Shown here: piece by piece, positions 55,461 through 64,000 of the stretch | Position numbering within the stretch: the first letter of the stretch is position 1 | How the letters are laid out: each line of letters starts with the position of its first letter | Source: Marnyiella aurantia | Lineage (GTDB): Bacteria; Bacteroidota; Bacteroidia; Flavobacteriales; Weeksellaceae | Assembly (NCBI RefSeq): GCF_014041915.1 | Contig: NZ_CP059472.1 | Coordinates: forward strand, 124,001 to 188,000 | Reading direction: 5' to 3' | DNA: 64,000 bases | Made by a program: the position numbers and the translations under genes | Notes under the pieces: generated by a model | The model's input: only the letters and a program-made list of their open reading frames with translations | Database searches by the model: none | Told to the model about the DNA's origin: nothing

Positions 55461-56435
55461 TCAAACCGCCATCTTTTTACTCATCAGCATCATTAAGATC
55501 ACAGGTATTCCGAACAGTGATGTAATTACATTGAGCGGAAACAGGGTGAGTTCTGAAGCAACTGAAAACACTTCCATAATAAGGACACCCAGAATCATAT
55601 TGAGTATCCACTGTTGCCACAGTCGCGAAGGATTATAGATTATCCTGCTGAAATGCGGAACAACGATCCCAATAAAAAGGATAGGCCCTAAAAAGGCCGT
55701 AACGGATGCTGAAAGCAGGGAAGATGCTACTATGATCAGCAGTTTAAGCTGGTTTAGGTTAACGCCAAAGCTTTTTGCATAAGCGATACCCAGGGCATTT
55801 CCGATTAGCGGTTTGATGGACATGAAACTTAACGCCAGACCGATTAACACAATGCCCGCGAGAACCCAGAGCTGATTGGCAGATACCTGGCTGTTGGCGC
55901 CAAAACTCCACAGAATATAACTTTTAAGACTTTCATTTTCTGCATACAGCTGAAGTACGGATACCACGGCACCCGCCAGCGCGGAAATCAAAAATCCAAA
56001 AATGATCAGAAAAGATTTGTCGGTAAATCTTGCGGAAAATGCCAGAAGTACAACCATCAGAAGCAGGCTGCCCGCAATTGCAGATATACTTATGAAACTG
56101 TTCTGAAGAAAATCCGGAATCTGGTAATCACGGGAAAGAAAAACATAGAAGGCCACACTCAAACTCGCCACAGAGGTAATTCCAAGCACTGATGGACCTG
56201 CAAGCGGATTCTGGAAATACTCCTGTAACAGAAAGCCAGATGTTGGAATGGAAATGCCTGCCAGCAGCATAGCCAGCCCACGGTTAACGCGTAATTGTGC
56301 AATCTGCGAATTGTCTGAGTCCGAATTGATAAAGTCTGATATCGCCAGATCAATATAGCCGATGTTCAGGTTGACGAGCATGGATATGAAAATGCCCGCG
56401 ATTATTATTATACAAAGGATTCTGAAACTGGACAT
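55461..56435 (-). CDS. FecCD/BtuC-family ABC importer permease
   Basis: 324 residues with about nine to ten membrane helices. RVNRGLAMLLAGISIPTSGFLLQEYFQNPLAGPSVLGITSVASL and FLGPILFIGIVVPHFSRIIYNP are the conserved FecCD blocks. It imports a metal chelate such as siderophore, heme or cobalamin with the downstream ATPase. The lipoprotein at 34527 could be the binding partner. Confidence 0.93.
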   Translation of the reverse strand: MSSFRILCIIIIAGIFISMLVNLNIGYIDLAISDFINSDSDNSQIAQLRVNRGLAMLLAGISIPTSGFLLQEYFQNPLAGPSVLGITSVASLSVAFYVFLSRDYQIPDFLQNSFISISAIAGSLLLMVVLLAFSARFTDKSFLIIFGFLISALAGAVVSVLQLYAENESLKSYILWSFGANSQVSANQLWVLAGIVLIGLALSFMSIKPLIGNALGIAYAKSFGVNLNQLKLLIIVASSLLSASVTAFLGPILFIGIVVPHFSRIIYNPSRLWQQWILNMILGVLIMEVFSVASELTLFPLNVITSLFGIPVILMMLMSKKMAV

Positions 56436-56488
56436 ATATTTGAAAGGCAGCTATACTGTGCATTAAGAAGGCTGCGCCAAAGGTCTTT

Positions 56489-57049
56489 TTATTTAAATGA
56501 ATCAATTTTTGCGTCCAGCTGCTCTTTGGTCATCATACTCATATATTCATCTGTTTGCCCACGCTTTCGCATGAAAGTAAAGGGAATTCCGCTACCATCC
56601 CAATTTTTGAAATTTGTACTGAAAAAATCTGGTTGCAGCAGGCTGCCGTCCAGTAGAACTACATTTTGGGTAAGTGCGTTTATTTCTGCAAAATTCTTAA
56701 CATCTGTAGCCCAGTCGGTTTTCTGGTCCAGGCTTATAAAGGTGAATTTTACGGGTTGACCTTTCAGTTCCTGCATCTTCTCTTTGAAGTGCGGTATCTC
56801 TCTCATGCAGGGTGCACACCATGTTGCGAAGAAATTGGTCACATATAAAGTATCATTGTCTTTTTCTGCCAGAAAGTCTGAAATCTGTGCGGGTGAATAT
56901 TCCACCGCTTTATAGATTAAAGCGGGTTCGTTTGTTTCCGGTACAGTTACACTGTCGGTGGCGAAATCAGTATTATCAACTACTGTTTCCTTTTTATTAC
57001 AGGAGCATATTGCAGCAACTAACCCAACCGCCAAAACTAACTTCTTCAT
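56489..57049 (-). CDS. TlpA-like thioredoxin-fold lipoprotein
   Basis: 186 residues, lipoprotein signal MKKLVLAVGLVAAICSC (Cys17 most likely lipidated). The redox motif is FFATWCAPCMREIPHF (Cys78, Cys81), followed by a thioredoxin fold with the cis-Pro in GSGIPFTF. A periplasmic thiol-disulfide reductase, as in cytochrome maturation or general disulfide reduction. Divergent from the reductase at 57077 with only 27 bp between start codons. Confidence 0.92.
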   Translation of the reverse strand: MKKLVLAVGLVAAICSCNKKETVVDNTDFATDSVTVPETNEPALIYKAVEYSPAQISDFLAEKDNDTLYVTNFFATWCAPCMREIPHFKEKMQELKGQPVKFTFISLDQKTDWATDVKNFAEINALTQNVVLLDGSLLQPDFFSTNFKNWDGSGIPFTFMRKRGQTDEYMSMMTKEQLDAKIDSFK

Positions 57050-57059
57050 AATTTTTTAC

Positions 57060-57067
57060 TATTTTTG
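57060..57067 (+). promoter_or_regulatory. -7 box of the PaaE-like gene
   Basis: TATTTTTG ends 9 nt before the ATG at 57077, so the message would have almost no leader. Confidence 0.5.
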
Positions 57068-57076
57068 GATATAAAT

Positions 57077-58213
57077 ATGGAAAACCAAATACCTTACGCC
57101 AGGCACTATGATTTTCACCGGCTAAAAATAACTAAAAAGCAGCAACTGACCAATTCTGTCTTTGCTTTGGAGTTTGCCATTCCGGACCATCTGAAGAAAA
57201 ATTACGAATATCAATCCGGGCAATACGTAGCTTTAAAGTACCGTCATAAGCAGCAAACTTATATCAATGACTTTTCAATGACTTCTGCTCCACATCAGGC
57301 AGAACTGTCGCTCGGCATTAAGATGAATGGGGACGGAAGTTCTACCAAAGATCTTTTTGAGCAATATTCTGTAGGCGACGAAATCGAAGTTTCCGAACCT
57401 ATGGGCAGGTTTACCCTGGTTTCCAAGCCGCATGAGTTCCGCACCATCATCGGTTTCGCAGGCGGTATCGGTATAACGCCCTTACTCAGTCACTTCAAAA
57501 ATATCCTTCATACGGAACCGCGAACGCGTCTTTTCCTTTTTTACGGCAACCGGCGGTCCGACGAAATTGCTTTTCGTGACGAACTGGATGCATTGGCGAA
57601 GAATCATGCAAACAGGTTTCAGGTTTACTACTTCTTTTCGCAGGATGAAACCGCGGATAATCTGTTTAAGGGAAGGCTGGACGAACATAAACTGAAACTG
57701 ATCATCAACCAAATCCTTCATCTGGACGATACAGATGAGGAAAGTACTATTTGGGATGCGGTGGATGAAGTCCTGATTTGCGGGAAAGGCGAGATGATTA
57801 AGGCACTTGCAAATGCATGTTACAATAACGGAATACTGAAAAGGAATATTCATTTTGAGCTTTTCGAGGAATATAATGAAGACATTTATCCGCAGGAAAA
57901 GGAATTTCCACTGGTAGAAAATATTGAACTTGAGTTTCGGATGAACCGTCAAAACTATGTCACAACGCTTAATGATAACCGCCTACGCATTCTGCAGCAA
58001 CTTCTTATTCAGGGTTATCCGGTTCCTTACTCCTGTAAATCGGGTATTTGCGGCAGTTGTATATGTACGCTGAAGGAAGGGGAAGTAGATTTGCTGGAAA
58101 ATGAATATCTGACTGAGAAGGAAGAGCAGTCGGGGAAAATACTGGCCTGCATGGCTGTACCACTCAGTAAGAAAATTGTCCTGAATTTTGACGCTGAAAC
58201 CGTAGCATACTGA
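57077..58213 (+). CDS. PaaE-like NAD(P)H-ferredoxin reductase with 2Fe-2S domain
   Basis: ATG at 57077 gives 378 residues. The FAD domain has NDFSMTSAP (RxYS-type) and the NAD(P) domain GFAGGIGITPLLS and EVLICGKGEM. The C-terminal plant-type ferredoxin binds 2Fe-2S by Cys320, Cys325, Cys328 (CKSGICGSC) and Cys358. This is the layout of PaaE, the reductase of phenylacetyl-CoA epoxidase, but no paaABCD genes are near. It may feed electrons to another oxygenase or desaturase. An extra Cys330 follows the cluster motif. Confidence 0.9.
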   Translation: MENQIPYARHYDFHRLKITKKQQLTNSVFALEFAIPDHLKKNYEYQSGQYVALKYRHKQQTYINDFSMTSAPHQAELSLGIKMNGDGSSTKDLFEQYSVGDEIEVSEPMGRFTLVSKPHEFRTIIGFAGGIGITPLLSHFKNILHTEPRTRLFLFYGNRRSDEIAFRDELDALAKNHANRFQVYYFFSQDETADNLFKGRLDEHKLKLIINQILHLDDTDEESTIWDAVDEVLICGKGEMIKALANACYNNGILKRNIHFELFEEYNEDIYPQEKEFPLVENIELEFRMNRQNYVTTLNDNRLRILQQLLIQGYPVPYSCKSGICGSCICTLKEGEVDLLENEYLTEKEEQSGKILACMAVPLSKKIVLNFDAETVAY

Positions 58214-58227
58214 ATCAAACACAACCT

Positions 58228-58845
58228 TTGAACAGAATCATTAACATACTGCGAACTTTTTTTTCCCTTATTGAGATTGGGGTTCTGCTCATGGTTTTGG
58301 CAAATATTTGGGTATTTTCAGTGACAAACGGCAGGACCTACACCAAGATATCAAAGGTTCCGCCCCGTGAGACGGCGCTTGTGCTGGGTACATCGCCCAA
58401 GATGAGATCCGGTGCGGGAAATCCCTATTTCCTGAAGAGAATGGATGCTACAGCACTTCTTTATCATCATGGAAAAGTGAAAAAGATCATAGTAAGCGGC
58501 GAAAAAAGCAAAGGCTATGATGAGCCTGCAGCCATGAAACGTTTCCTTGTTTATGAGGAAGGGGTTCCCGAAAATATAATCATTGAAGATCCCAAAGGTT
58601 TCAACACTCACAGCAGCATTACCCGTTGTAAAGAGGTCTATAAGGTGAACGATGTAATTATCGTGTCTCAGGGTTTCCATAACCTAAGGGCCCTTTTCTT
58701 TGCCCGGAATAACAGTTTAAATGCTCTTGGTTTTGATGCTCAGGACGTCTCACGTCCCGAAAGTTACTACCGCAACCAGTCGCGCGAAGTTCTTGCGCGC
58801 GTTTTAGCTGTGGTACATTATATCCTGGGTATATCTCCTGAGTAA
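58228..58845 (+). CDS. SanA/YdcF-family (DUF218) membrane protein
   Basis: 205 residues from a TTG start at 58228 (MNRIINILRTFFSLIEIGVLLMVLANIWVF); the next ATG would cut into the membrane helix. RETALVLGTSPKMRSGAGNPYFLKRMDATALLYHHGKVKKIIVSG, NIIIEDPKGFNTHSSI and VSQGFHNLRALFFARN are DUF218 motifs of the SanA branch, linked to envelope barrier function in E. coli. It follows the PaaE-like gene after 14 nt. Confidence 0.87.
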   Translation: MNRIINILRTFFSLIEIGVLLMVLANIWVFSVTNGRTYTKISKVPPRETALVLGTSPKMRSGAGNPYFLKRMDATALLYHHGKVKKIIVSGEKSKGYDEPAAMKRFLVYEEGVPENIIIEDPKGFNTHSSITRCKEVYKVNDVIIVSQGFHNLRALFFARNNSLNALGFDAQDVSRPESYYRNQSREVLARVLAVVHYILGISPE

Positions 58846-58850
58846 TATCC

Positions 58851-61142
58851 TTAGAAAGGGTAGCCAAACGCAAAGTTCAGCGTAGGTTTTAGCGGCTGTA
58901 TTTTGTCAAATCTCCAGCGGTCACCCTCAGGTTTATTGGGGTCGTAAATCTTGTAAGCAAGGTCAATACGTGCAGTGATATAAGCTACGTTTATCCTGAG
59001 TCCGAAGCCACTGCCAACACCCATTTGTTTCAAAAATCTGTTGAATTTAAACTGGTCGCCAAATCCTGTATTCTTTAGACTCCAAATGTTTCCTGCATCA
59101 GTAAATACGGCCACTTCATACATTTCCGTAAGCGGCATGCGGTATTCTACACTGGACGTCAGTTTTACATTGCCCATTACAAAAGTCCTGATTCTTTCAT
59201 CAAGTTGCGAATCTGCCGGGCCCAGTCCGCCAAATGGGCGCCAGGCACGGATGTCATTTGATCCACCGTTAAAATAGGACCTCACAAAAGGCATTTGATT
59301 GGAGTTACCGTATGGAATGCCCAGGCCCACGAACTGGCGCATAGCTAAGGTCTGTTTTCCAAATGTCAGATATTTACGGACGTCCACGTCAAATTTTACA
59401 AACTGAGAAAGTGGAAGTTTGAAAAGTGTCTTCTGCTGACCGGTAGTTATGCCTTTCTCTGCTTCCGCGCGGGCGATCATGCTAAGAAGATTACCTGCCA
59501 CTTCAACCTTTCCGTTGAAATAAAATGGATTGTCAAATTCCTTTTTACCGATTTCATTGTAAATGAAATTATAGATGAATGAAGAAATAAGAACATCCTG
59601 CGTTTGCCTGTCCTTGTTTACAAGCGACTGCCTGAAAGTATTATAGGAATTAAGTTGCTCAGGAGTAAGAGAATTTACAAATCCTTGATCATTAAGGATG
59701 ATGGCCGAAAATTCATCCGAGGAAATCTGACCCGCTATAAACTGATCATATAATGCCGGTGAATATTTCTCAAAAATATAATTACGCACATCGCCGTCAC
59801 GTGGGAAATATTCATAATAGCGGTCTTTGTTGCGCGTTAGGCTGAGTTGCGTATTAAAGATCGTCAGCCGGTGAGATATCACGTCATTCACATTGGCAAA
59901 ATAATTCAGACCTGTATTAAAATTCACACGGTCCATACCGATGTTTTTTTGAAACGAAGCACCTAAACTCACAGATGTAGAAGGTGAGTATCTTTTTGGT
60001 ATCAGTTTATAATAACTGAAGGGCAGGAGCAGTCTTGGGAAGCTAAGGTTTGCATTTGCTGAAAACTCATGTGCCCAAACACGGGTGTCCAGATCCTTGG
60101 AATTTCGCACACGGCCTGCAATCCACGAAACTGACGTATTCAGGTTTTCAGCACCACCAAAAATGTTTCTGGTAGTTAGGTCTACTGACGGTGAGGCCGC
60201 CAGATTCAGTAACTGAGAATAGTTAAGGTCCGCTGCGACTTTCAACTCGTATTTAGGGAGCGGTTTCAGCAGATAAAGGACATCAATGATACTGTCATTT
60301 GGGGATGTACTGCCGCCCCGACGCAGGGAATCCCGGGCCTTAATCAGACTGAAATTATTCATTGCCTGAAAATTTCTGCGTGTCAGGTCCAGGTTTTTCT
60401 GGTCGTAAAGGTCTCCGTTTTTAAGGATTACCGCACGCCAAAGCGCGCTGCTTTTAAATTGGTCGTCCAGCATATGAAACCTGATGCCCCGCAGTGAATC
60501 CTTTACCGTATTTTGCGGGAAATCATTTGCATTTTCTACGACGGCAACATCAATATTCCCTATGGTAGCGGTTTTGTATGGTGTGTCTACAGAATCCCGG
60601 TGGATTTCCATGGTTACGGGCACGTTTTTCCGGCTGGTCAGAGTATCGGCCATAAAGAAGATTTCCTGTCCGGAACCGTTGAACTGGTAAAATCCACGGC
60701 TGCGCATCAAATCGTTGATCCTTTTCACTTCGGATTCCATTTTTTCCTGATCCAGAATCGTTTTGGATTGGATTGTACTGGCCGCAAGTTCTTCCTCGTA
60801 AATGGATTTTATACGTGCATCCGGAATATCATAATAATACTCACTGATCTGTGTAGCATCTTTGGGATTGATCAAATAGTTGACCTGAGCTTTTTTTGCA
60901 GCGGAATCAAGATCGTGCGTATATCTAGTCTCGGCATCCCAATAGCCGCGGTACACCAGTCTTTTACGGATGGAGTTAGCACTGCTTTCACTTTTACTGG
61001 CATCCAGAATTACTGGTGGCTGACCAACGTTGTGCAAGAAACGGTTCAGAAATAAGTTTTTTCCTACATATTCGGGGTGGCCATATTTGGTGAATAGCGA
61101 ATCCCGAAGTTTCTGGTCCCTCATATCGGAAGGGTAGGTCAT
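58851..61142 (-). pseudogene. tamL: TamL (BamA-family) barrel part, split from its N-terminus
   Basis: 763 residues starting MTYPSDMRDQKLRDSLFTKYG. POTRA-like repeats (about 30-300) are followed by an Omp85 barrel (SVEYRMPLTEMYEVAVFTDAGNIW, GVGSGFGLRINVAYITARIDLAYKI) ending in aromatic F. It lacks a signal sequence. The missing N-terminus with its lipoprotein signal is encoded directly upstream in another frame (61139-61429), overlapping by ATGA. Together they make about 859 residues, the normal size of the outer-membrane assembly lipoprotein TamL. Unless the frame is restored or the parts are translated coupled, the barrel could not be exported. Confidence 0.85.
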
Positions 61143-61429
61143 GACTCATTCAGGATGGTATCGTATTTTGGATTTGCCAGGTTATACATCCACAAACCGG
61201 CAGGAAAGAAGAGAAGTTGCTTCTTATTGGGTTTCTGGTTCACATAGTCCGGCAGTTCATTCGCCAAAACCTCTCCGCCCTCATATCTGAAGTTGTTTTT
61301 TGTTAAAAGATACTCGCCATCCGGCACTTTGCTTGTAGTGCTGCAGGCATAGAGAAAGAGGATGACGGTTGCAGAAGATAAAAATATATGATATTTTTGA
61401 AGATATTTTCCTAAATGCTTACGGCTCAT
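61139..61429 (-). pseudogene. tamL: TamL N-terminal lipoprotein part, other frame
   Basis: 96 residues: a signal ending FLYAC (Cys29), then STTSKVPDGEYLLTKNNFRYEGG, the standard start of TamL, up to YNLANPKYDTILNES and TGA. The next frame takes up exactly where this one stops (NE then MTYPSDMR), so a single-base change near 61140 splits the gene. Its start overlaps the divergent methyltransferase gene by 15 bp. Confidence 0.82.
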
Positions 61430-62152
61430 ACAATAAAGATATTACAGTCCCTCGACAGAAAAAAGTACCGGCAAAAGCACGGTTTATTTGCGGTTGAAGG
61501 TAACAAAATTATACGTGAACTGCGGAGTTCACGCTATAAAATTAGGGAAATATTTTCCATAAATCCAAGCGGTCTGGACATGCCCGATGCCAATCTGGTG
61601 GCGATTGGCGAGTCGGAACTCAAGAAGATCAGTTTCCTGCAGAACCCACGTGATTCTTTGGCACTGGTTGAAATTCCTGAAACGGAGTTCGTGCCGGACT
61701 GCAGACTGCAGCTCGTGCTGGACGGCATTCAGGATCCGGGAAATTTTGGTACAATCGTCCGGTTGGCAGACTGGTTTGGTATTGAACAGGTTATCTGTTC
61801 CGAAGATACTGTAGACCTTTATAATCCCAAAGCAATAATGTCCACGATGGGATCCTTCAGCCGGGTGAATGTAATTTATACAGATATCACAGCATTCCTG
61901 AAGGAATCTCCAAACATGAGTCTGGGAACAGATATGGACGGCCAAAGCATTTATTCTTTCGCCTTTCCGGAGAGAATGAATATCATCCTCGGCAATGAAG
62001 GCAGCGGGATGCGTCCGGAAACCGAAAGTTTAATCAGCCATAATCTTACAATACCACGATTCGGAAACTCTAAAGCTACTGAAAGCCTTAATGTTTCGAT
62101 GGCTGCCGGTATTATACTGGGACAAATTTTTTCAGCAAAAGAAGGCCGGTGA
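61415..62152 (+). CDS. TrmH/SpoU-family RNA 2'-O-methyltransferase
   Basis: 245 residues. An N-terminal substrate-binding domain (KKYRQKHGLFAVEGNKIIRELRSS) and a SpoU knot domain with LVLDGIQDPGNFGTIVRLADWFG (motif 1), IILGNEGSGMRPE (motif 2) and IPRFGNSKATESLNVSMAAGIILGQ (motif 3). It methylates a ribose in rRNA or tRNA; the exact site is not evident. Divergent from tamL with overlapping starts. Confidence 0.93.
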   Translation: MLTAHTIKILQSLDRKKYRQKHGLFAVEGNKIIRELRSSRYKIREIFSINPSGLDMPDANLVAIGESELKKISFLQNPRDSLALVEIPETEFVPDCRLQLVLDGIQDPGNFGTIVRLADWFGIEQVICSEDTVDLYNPKAIMSTMGSFSRVNVIYTDITAFLKESPNMSLGTDMDGQSIYSFAFPERMNIILGNEGSGMRPETESLISHNLTIPRFGNSKATESLNVSMAAGIILGQIFSAKEGR

Positions 62153-62164
62153 GTTGCCTGAGTC

Positions 62165-63523
62165 CTACATCAGCCTGTTTATCCACTTTAATTTGTCTTC
62201 GGTATAGGGCGGATATTTCAGGTTAGGTTCGCCCCAGGTCACACGGCCCATCACGGCCTTCTGATGCGAGAAAGTATCAAAGCCATATTTCCCGTGATAG
62301 TTGCCCATTCCGGAATTTCCCACACCTCCGAAGGGAAGATTGTCATTGCTCAGATGCATGATAACATCATTTATGCAGCCACCGCCAAAGGAAAGTAGGG
62401 ACGTAAAAAGTTCCTTTTCATCTTTTTCATTTGTAAACAGATAAGCCGCCAGTGGTTTTTCCTGCTCCAAAACCATATTTATTGCTTCCCGGTAATACTG
62501 ATAGGTCAGGACGGGCAGAATGGGCCCAAATATCTCTTCTTGCATTACTTTGTCATTCCAGTTCACGCTGGTCAGGATTGTAGGCTCTATATACAGATCT
62601 TCTGCATTGGTTTTCCCGCCGTGATAAATCTTTTCAGCATCTATCATTGCTGTCAGTCTTTCAAAGTTCCTAAGGTTAATGATGCGGGTATAATGCTCGG
62701 CATGGGGACCATATTCAAATTGTGTAATATAGTTCCGCAGATATTCCAGGAACTTGTCTTTTACCTTTTCATCTACAAGAATGTAATCAGGCGCAACACA
62801 GGTCTGGCCGGCATTCAGGAATTTGCCCCATACAATGCGTTTGGCTGCTATATCAAAGTCGGCGCTGGCCGTAACGATTGCCGGTGATTTGCCGCCCAGT
62901 TCGAGCGTTACTGGAGTCAGATGCTTTGCAGCAGCTTCGTACACGATCTTGCCTACGCGGGTGCTGCCTGTAAAAAATATTTTATCGAACTTATGGCTGA
63001 GGATTTCGGTGGTTTCCTCAACTCCGCCTTCTGCTACATAAAGATAGTCCTCCGCAAATTCTTCGTTAATCAGCCTGGCCATAAGGGACATTGTATTAGC
63101 AGCAATTTCGCTGGGTTTAACAATGCAGGTATTCCCGGCAGCAAGAGCCGCGACCATAGGTGAGAGTGAGAGCTGATACGGATAGTTCCAGGCACCGATT
63201 ACAAGAACATTTCCCAATGGCTCACTGTATATCCTGCTGGTGGCAATCTGGTTCACAAGGTTTGTACCTGCATTCCGTGGACCGGCAAAGCGCTTCAGAT
63301 TCTTCAGGTAAAAATCAATATCTTTTAGGACGAATGAAACCTCAGTAGTATAGGTATCGAACCTGGATTTGCCAAAATCCTTCGCTATTGCCTCATAAAG
63401 TAATTCTTCATTTTTCTGAATCAGCTTTTTAAGTTGCTCCAGTTTATGTTTGCGGAAACCTAAATCTTTTGTTTTGTGTGTGCGGAAAAATTCGCGTTGT
63501 TTTATGATAATCTGCTCAAACAT
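62165..63523 (-). CDS. aldehyde dehydrogenase, class 3 type
   Basis: 452 residues. Catalytic Cys242 in NAGQTCVAPDYI, glutamate in ELGGKSPAIV, GNTCIVKPSEIA and FTGSTRVGKIVYEAAAK for NAD(P) binding, and the C-terminal SFGGGCINDVIMHLSNDNLPFGGVGNSGMG. Short class 3 enzymes oxidise fatty or aromatic aldehydes with NAD(P). Single gene. Confidence 0.94.
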   Translation of the reverse strand: MFEQIIIKQREFFRTHKTKDLGFRKHKLEQLKKLIQKNEELLYEAIAKDFGKSRFDTYTTEVSFVLKDIDFYLKNLKRFAGPRNAGTNLVNQIATSRIYSEPLGNVLVIGAWNYPYQLSLSPMVAALAAGNTCIVKPSEIAANTMSLMARLINEEFAEDYLYVAEGGVEETTEILSHKFDKIFFTGSTRVGKIVYEAAAKHLTPVTLELGGKSPAIVTASADFDIAAKRIVWGKFLNAGQTCVAPDYILVDEKVKDKFLEYLRNYITQFEYGPHAEHYTRIINLRNFERLTAMIDAEKIYHGGKTNAEDLYIEPTILTSVNWNDKVMQEEIFGPILPVLTYQYYREAINMVLEQEKPLAAYLFTNEKDEKELFTSLLSFGGGCINDVIMHLSNDNLPFGGVGNSGMGNYHGKYGFDTFSHQKAVMGRVTWGEPNLKYPPYTEDKLKWINRLM

Positions 63524-63693
63524 GGGCGGAACGTAGTTTAGAATATTGGAAATGTTTTGTCGAAAAGTGTCAAAATTCCTGCCACGTAATTCTTTCTGTG
63601 ACAGGGAAGCCGTAATTGGCCTGAATCAGGCACTTATAATTTTCAACAGTTACAACTTTTTAAACATCTTTTTTGCTGTAAAAATTCAATAAT

Positions 63694-63722
63694 AAAAAAA
63701 ACCACAACGCGAACGCTGTGGT
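63694..63722 (-). terminator. terminator of rplI with UUCG loop
   Basis: On the minus strand ACCACAGCG and CGTTGTGGT pair around TTCG, followed by TTTTTTT, 25 nt after the rplI stop. A UUCG tetraloop makes the hairpin very stable. Confidence 0.9.
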
Positions 63723-63746
63723 CTTATTAATACTAAAAAGTATTTT

Positions 63747-64000
63747 TTATGCTTCTTCAGAAGTTTCTTCTGCTGCAGCTTCAACTTTCTTTGGCTCTGG
63801 TTTTGGAGCGGCAGGAGCTGGAGGTGCGTCAGACACAACGTCGAACTCATAAGTATACTCAACATCACGGTGAAGTCTCACCTGAGCTGAATATTTACCT
63901 GTGCTCTTAATGTTGTTACCCGGAATTTTGATGTACTTTCTGTCAATTGTAACACCTGCTTTCGCCAATTCTTCAGAAAGGTTAGCATTGTTGATGGAAC
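63747..64000 (-). CDS. rplI: 50S ribosomal protein L9, C-terminal part (5' truncated by window end)
   Basis: The frame continues to the window edge. It reads SINNANLSEELAKAGVTIDR then KYIKIPGNNIKSTGKYSAQV and LHRDVEYTYEFDVV, the L9 C-terminal domain. An Ala/Pro/Glu-rich tail of about 25 residues follows (APPAPAAPKPEPKKVEAAAE), as in Chryseobacterium-type L9. It ends in the UUCG terminator. Confidence 0.93.
   Translation of the reverse strand, partial: SINNANLSEELAKAGVTIDRKYIKIPGNNIKSTGKYSAQVRLHRDVEYTYEFDVVSDAPPAPAAPKPEPKKVEAAAEETSEEA

Overview
The window looks like the chromosome of a flavobacterium close to Chryseobacterium/Kaistella (Bacteroidota, Weeksellaceae). The evidence is Bacteroidota -7 promoter boxes (TAnnTTTG) in place of Shine-Dalgarno/sigma70 signals, a type IX secretion C-terminal domain, the TamL-type BamA lipoprotein, recF followed by a DUF721 gene, and E1 alpha/beta fusion and GldA-like genes typical of the group. 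No rRNA, CRISPR array, integrase or classical insertion sequence was seen. The assignment is from protein recognition only.

Layout. 1-2500: end of a glycerophosphodiester phosphodiesterase, a secreted metallophosphoesterase and initiator tRNA-fMet. 2510-6940: accessory region with three arrays of about 110-bp CTGTG/CACAG repeats that bracket an AT-rich stretch of tiny ORFs and a trimethylamine monooxygenase gene (tmm). 6938-10440: transaldolase, peptidase E, an AT-rich secreted orphan and repeat-rich spacers. 10439-27650: polyphosphate metabolism (ppk1-ppx), S9 peptidase, a glycosylase with two secreted relatives, queA, rlmN operon, M23 peptidase with T9SS tail, polyprenyl synthase, and a papain-like protease with a beta-propeller next to a probable chagasin-like inhibitor lipoprotein. 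28134-46420: 2-oxoacid dehydrogenase E1 and lpd, ABC ATPase, tRNA-Arg(ACG), metal-chelate binding protein, mtgA, recF-DUF721, UbiA-like protein and a very large alpha-2-macroglobulin. 46531-64000: tRNA-Arg(CCG), a beta-oxidation cluster with the gene order marR-fadN-fadA-fadE, an iron/cobalamin-type ABC importer, TlpA-like thioredoxin, an orphan PaaE-like reductase, sanA, a tamL gene split in two frames, a SpoU methyltransferase, an aldehyde dehydrogenase and the end of rplI.

The most unusual pattern is a set of three genes for small four-helix-bundle (S23/IVS-type) proteins, each wedged between housekeeping genes and each bounded by its own short inverted repeat (15/18, 16/17 and 17/20 matches). 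Two of them interrupt the fadNAE cluster, one is broken by an in-frame stop, and an exact solo copy of one repeat lies elsewhere in the window. They look like small mobile cassettes. Other points worth attention are the protease/inhibitor pair, a perfect 30-bp palindrome in front of the marR gene, the split tamL gene, and the CTGTG/CACAG hairpin arrays.
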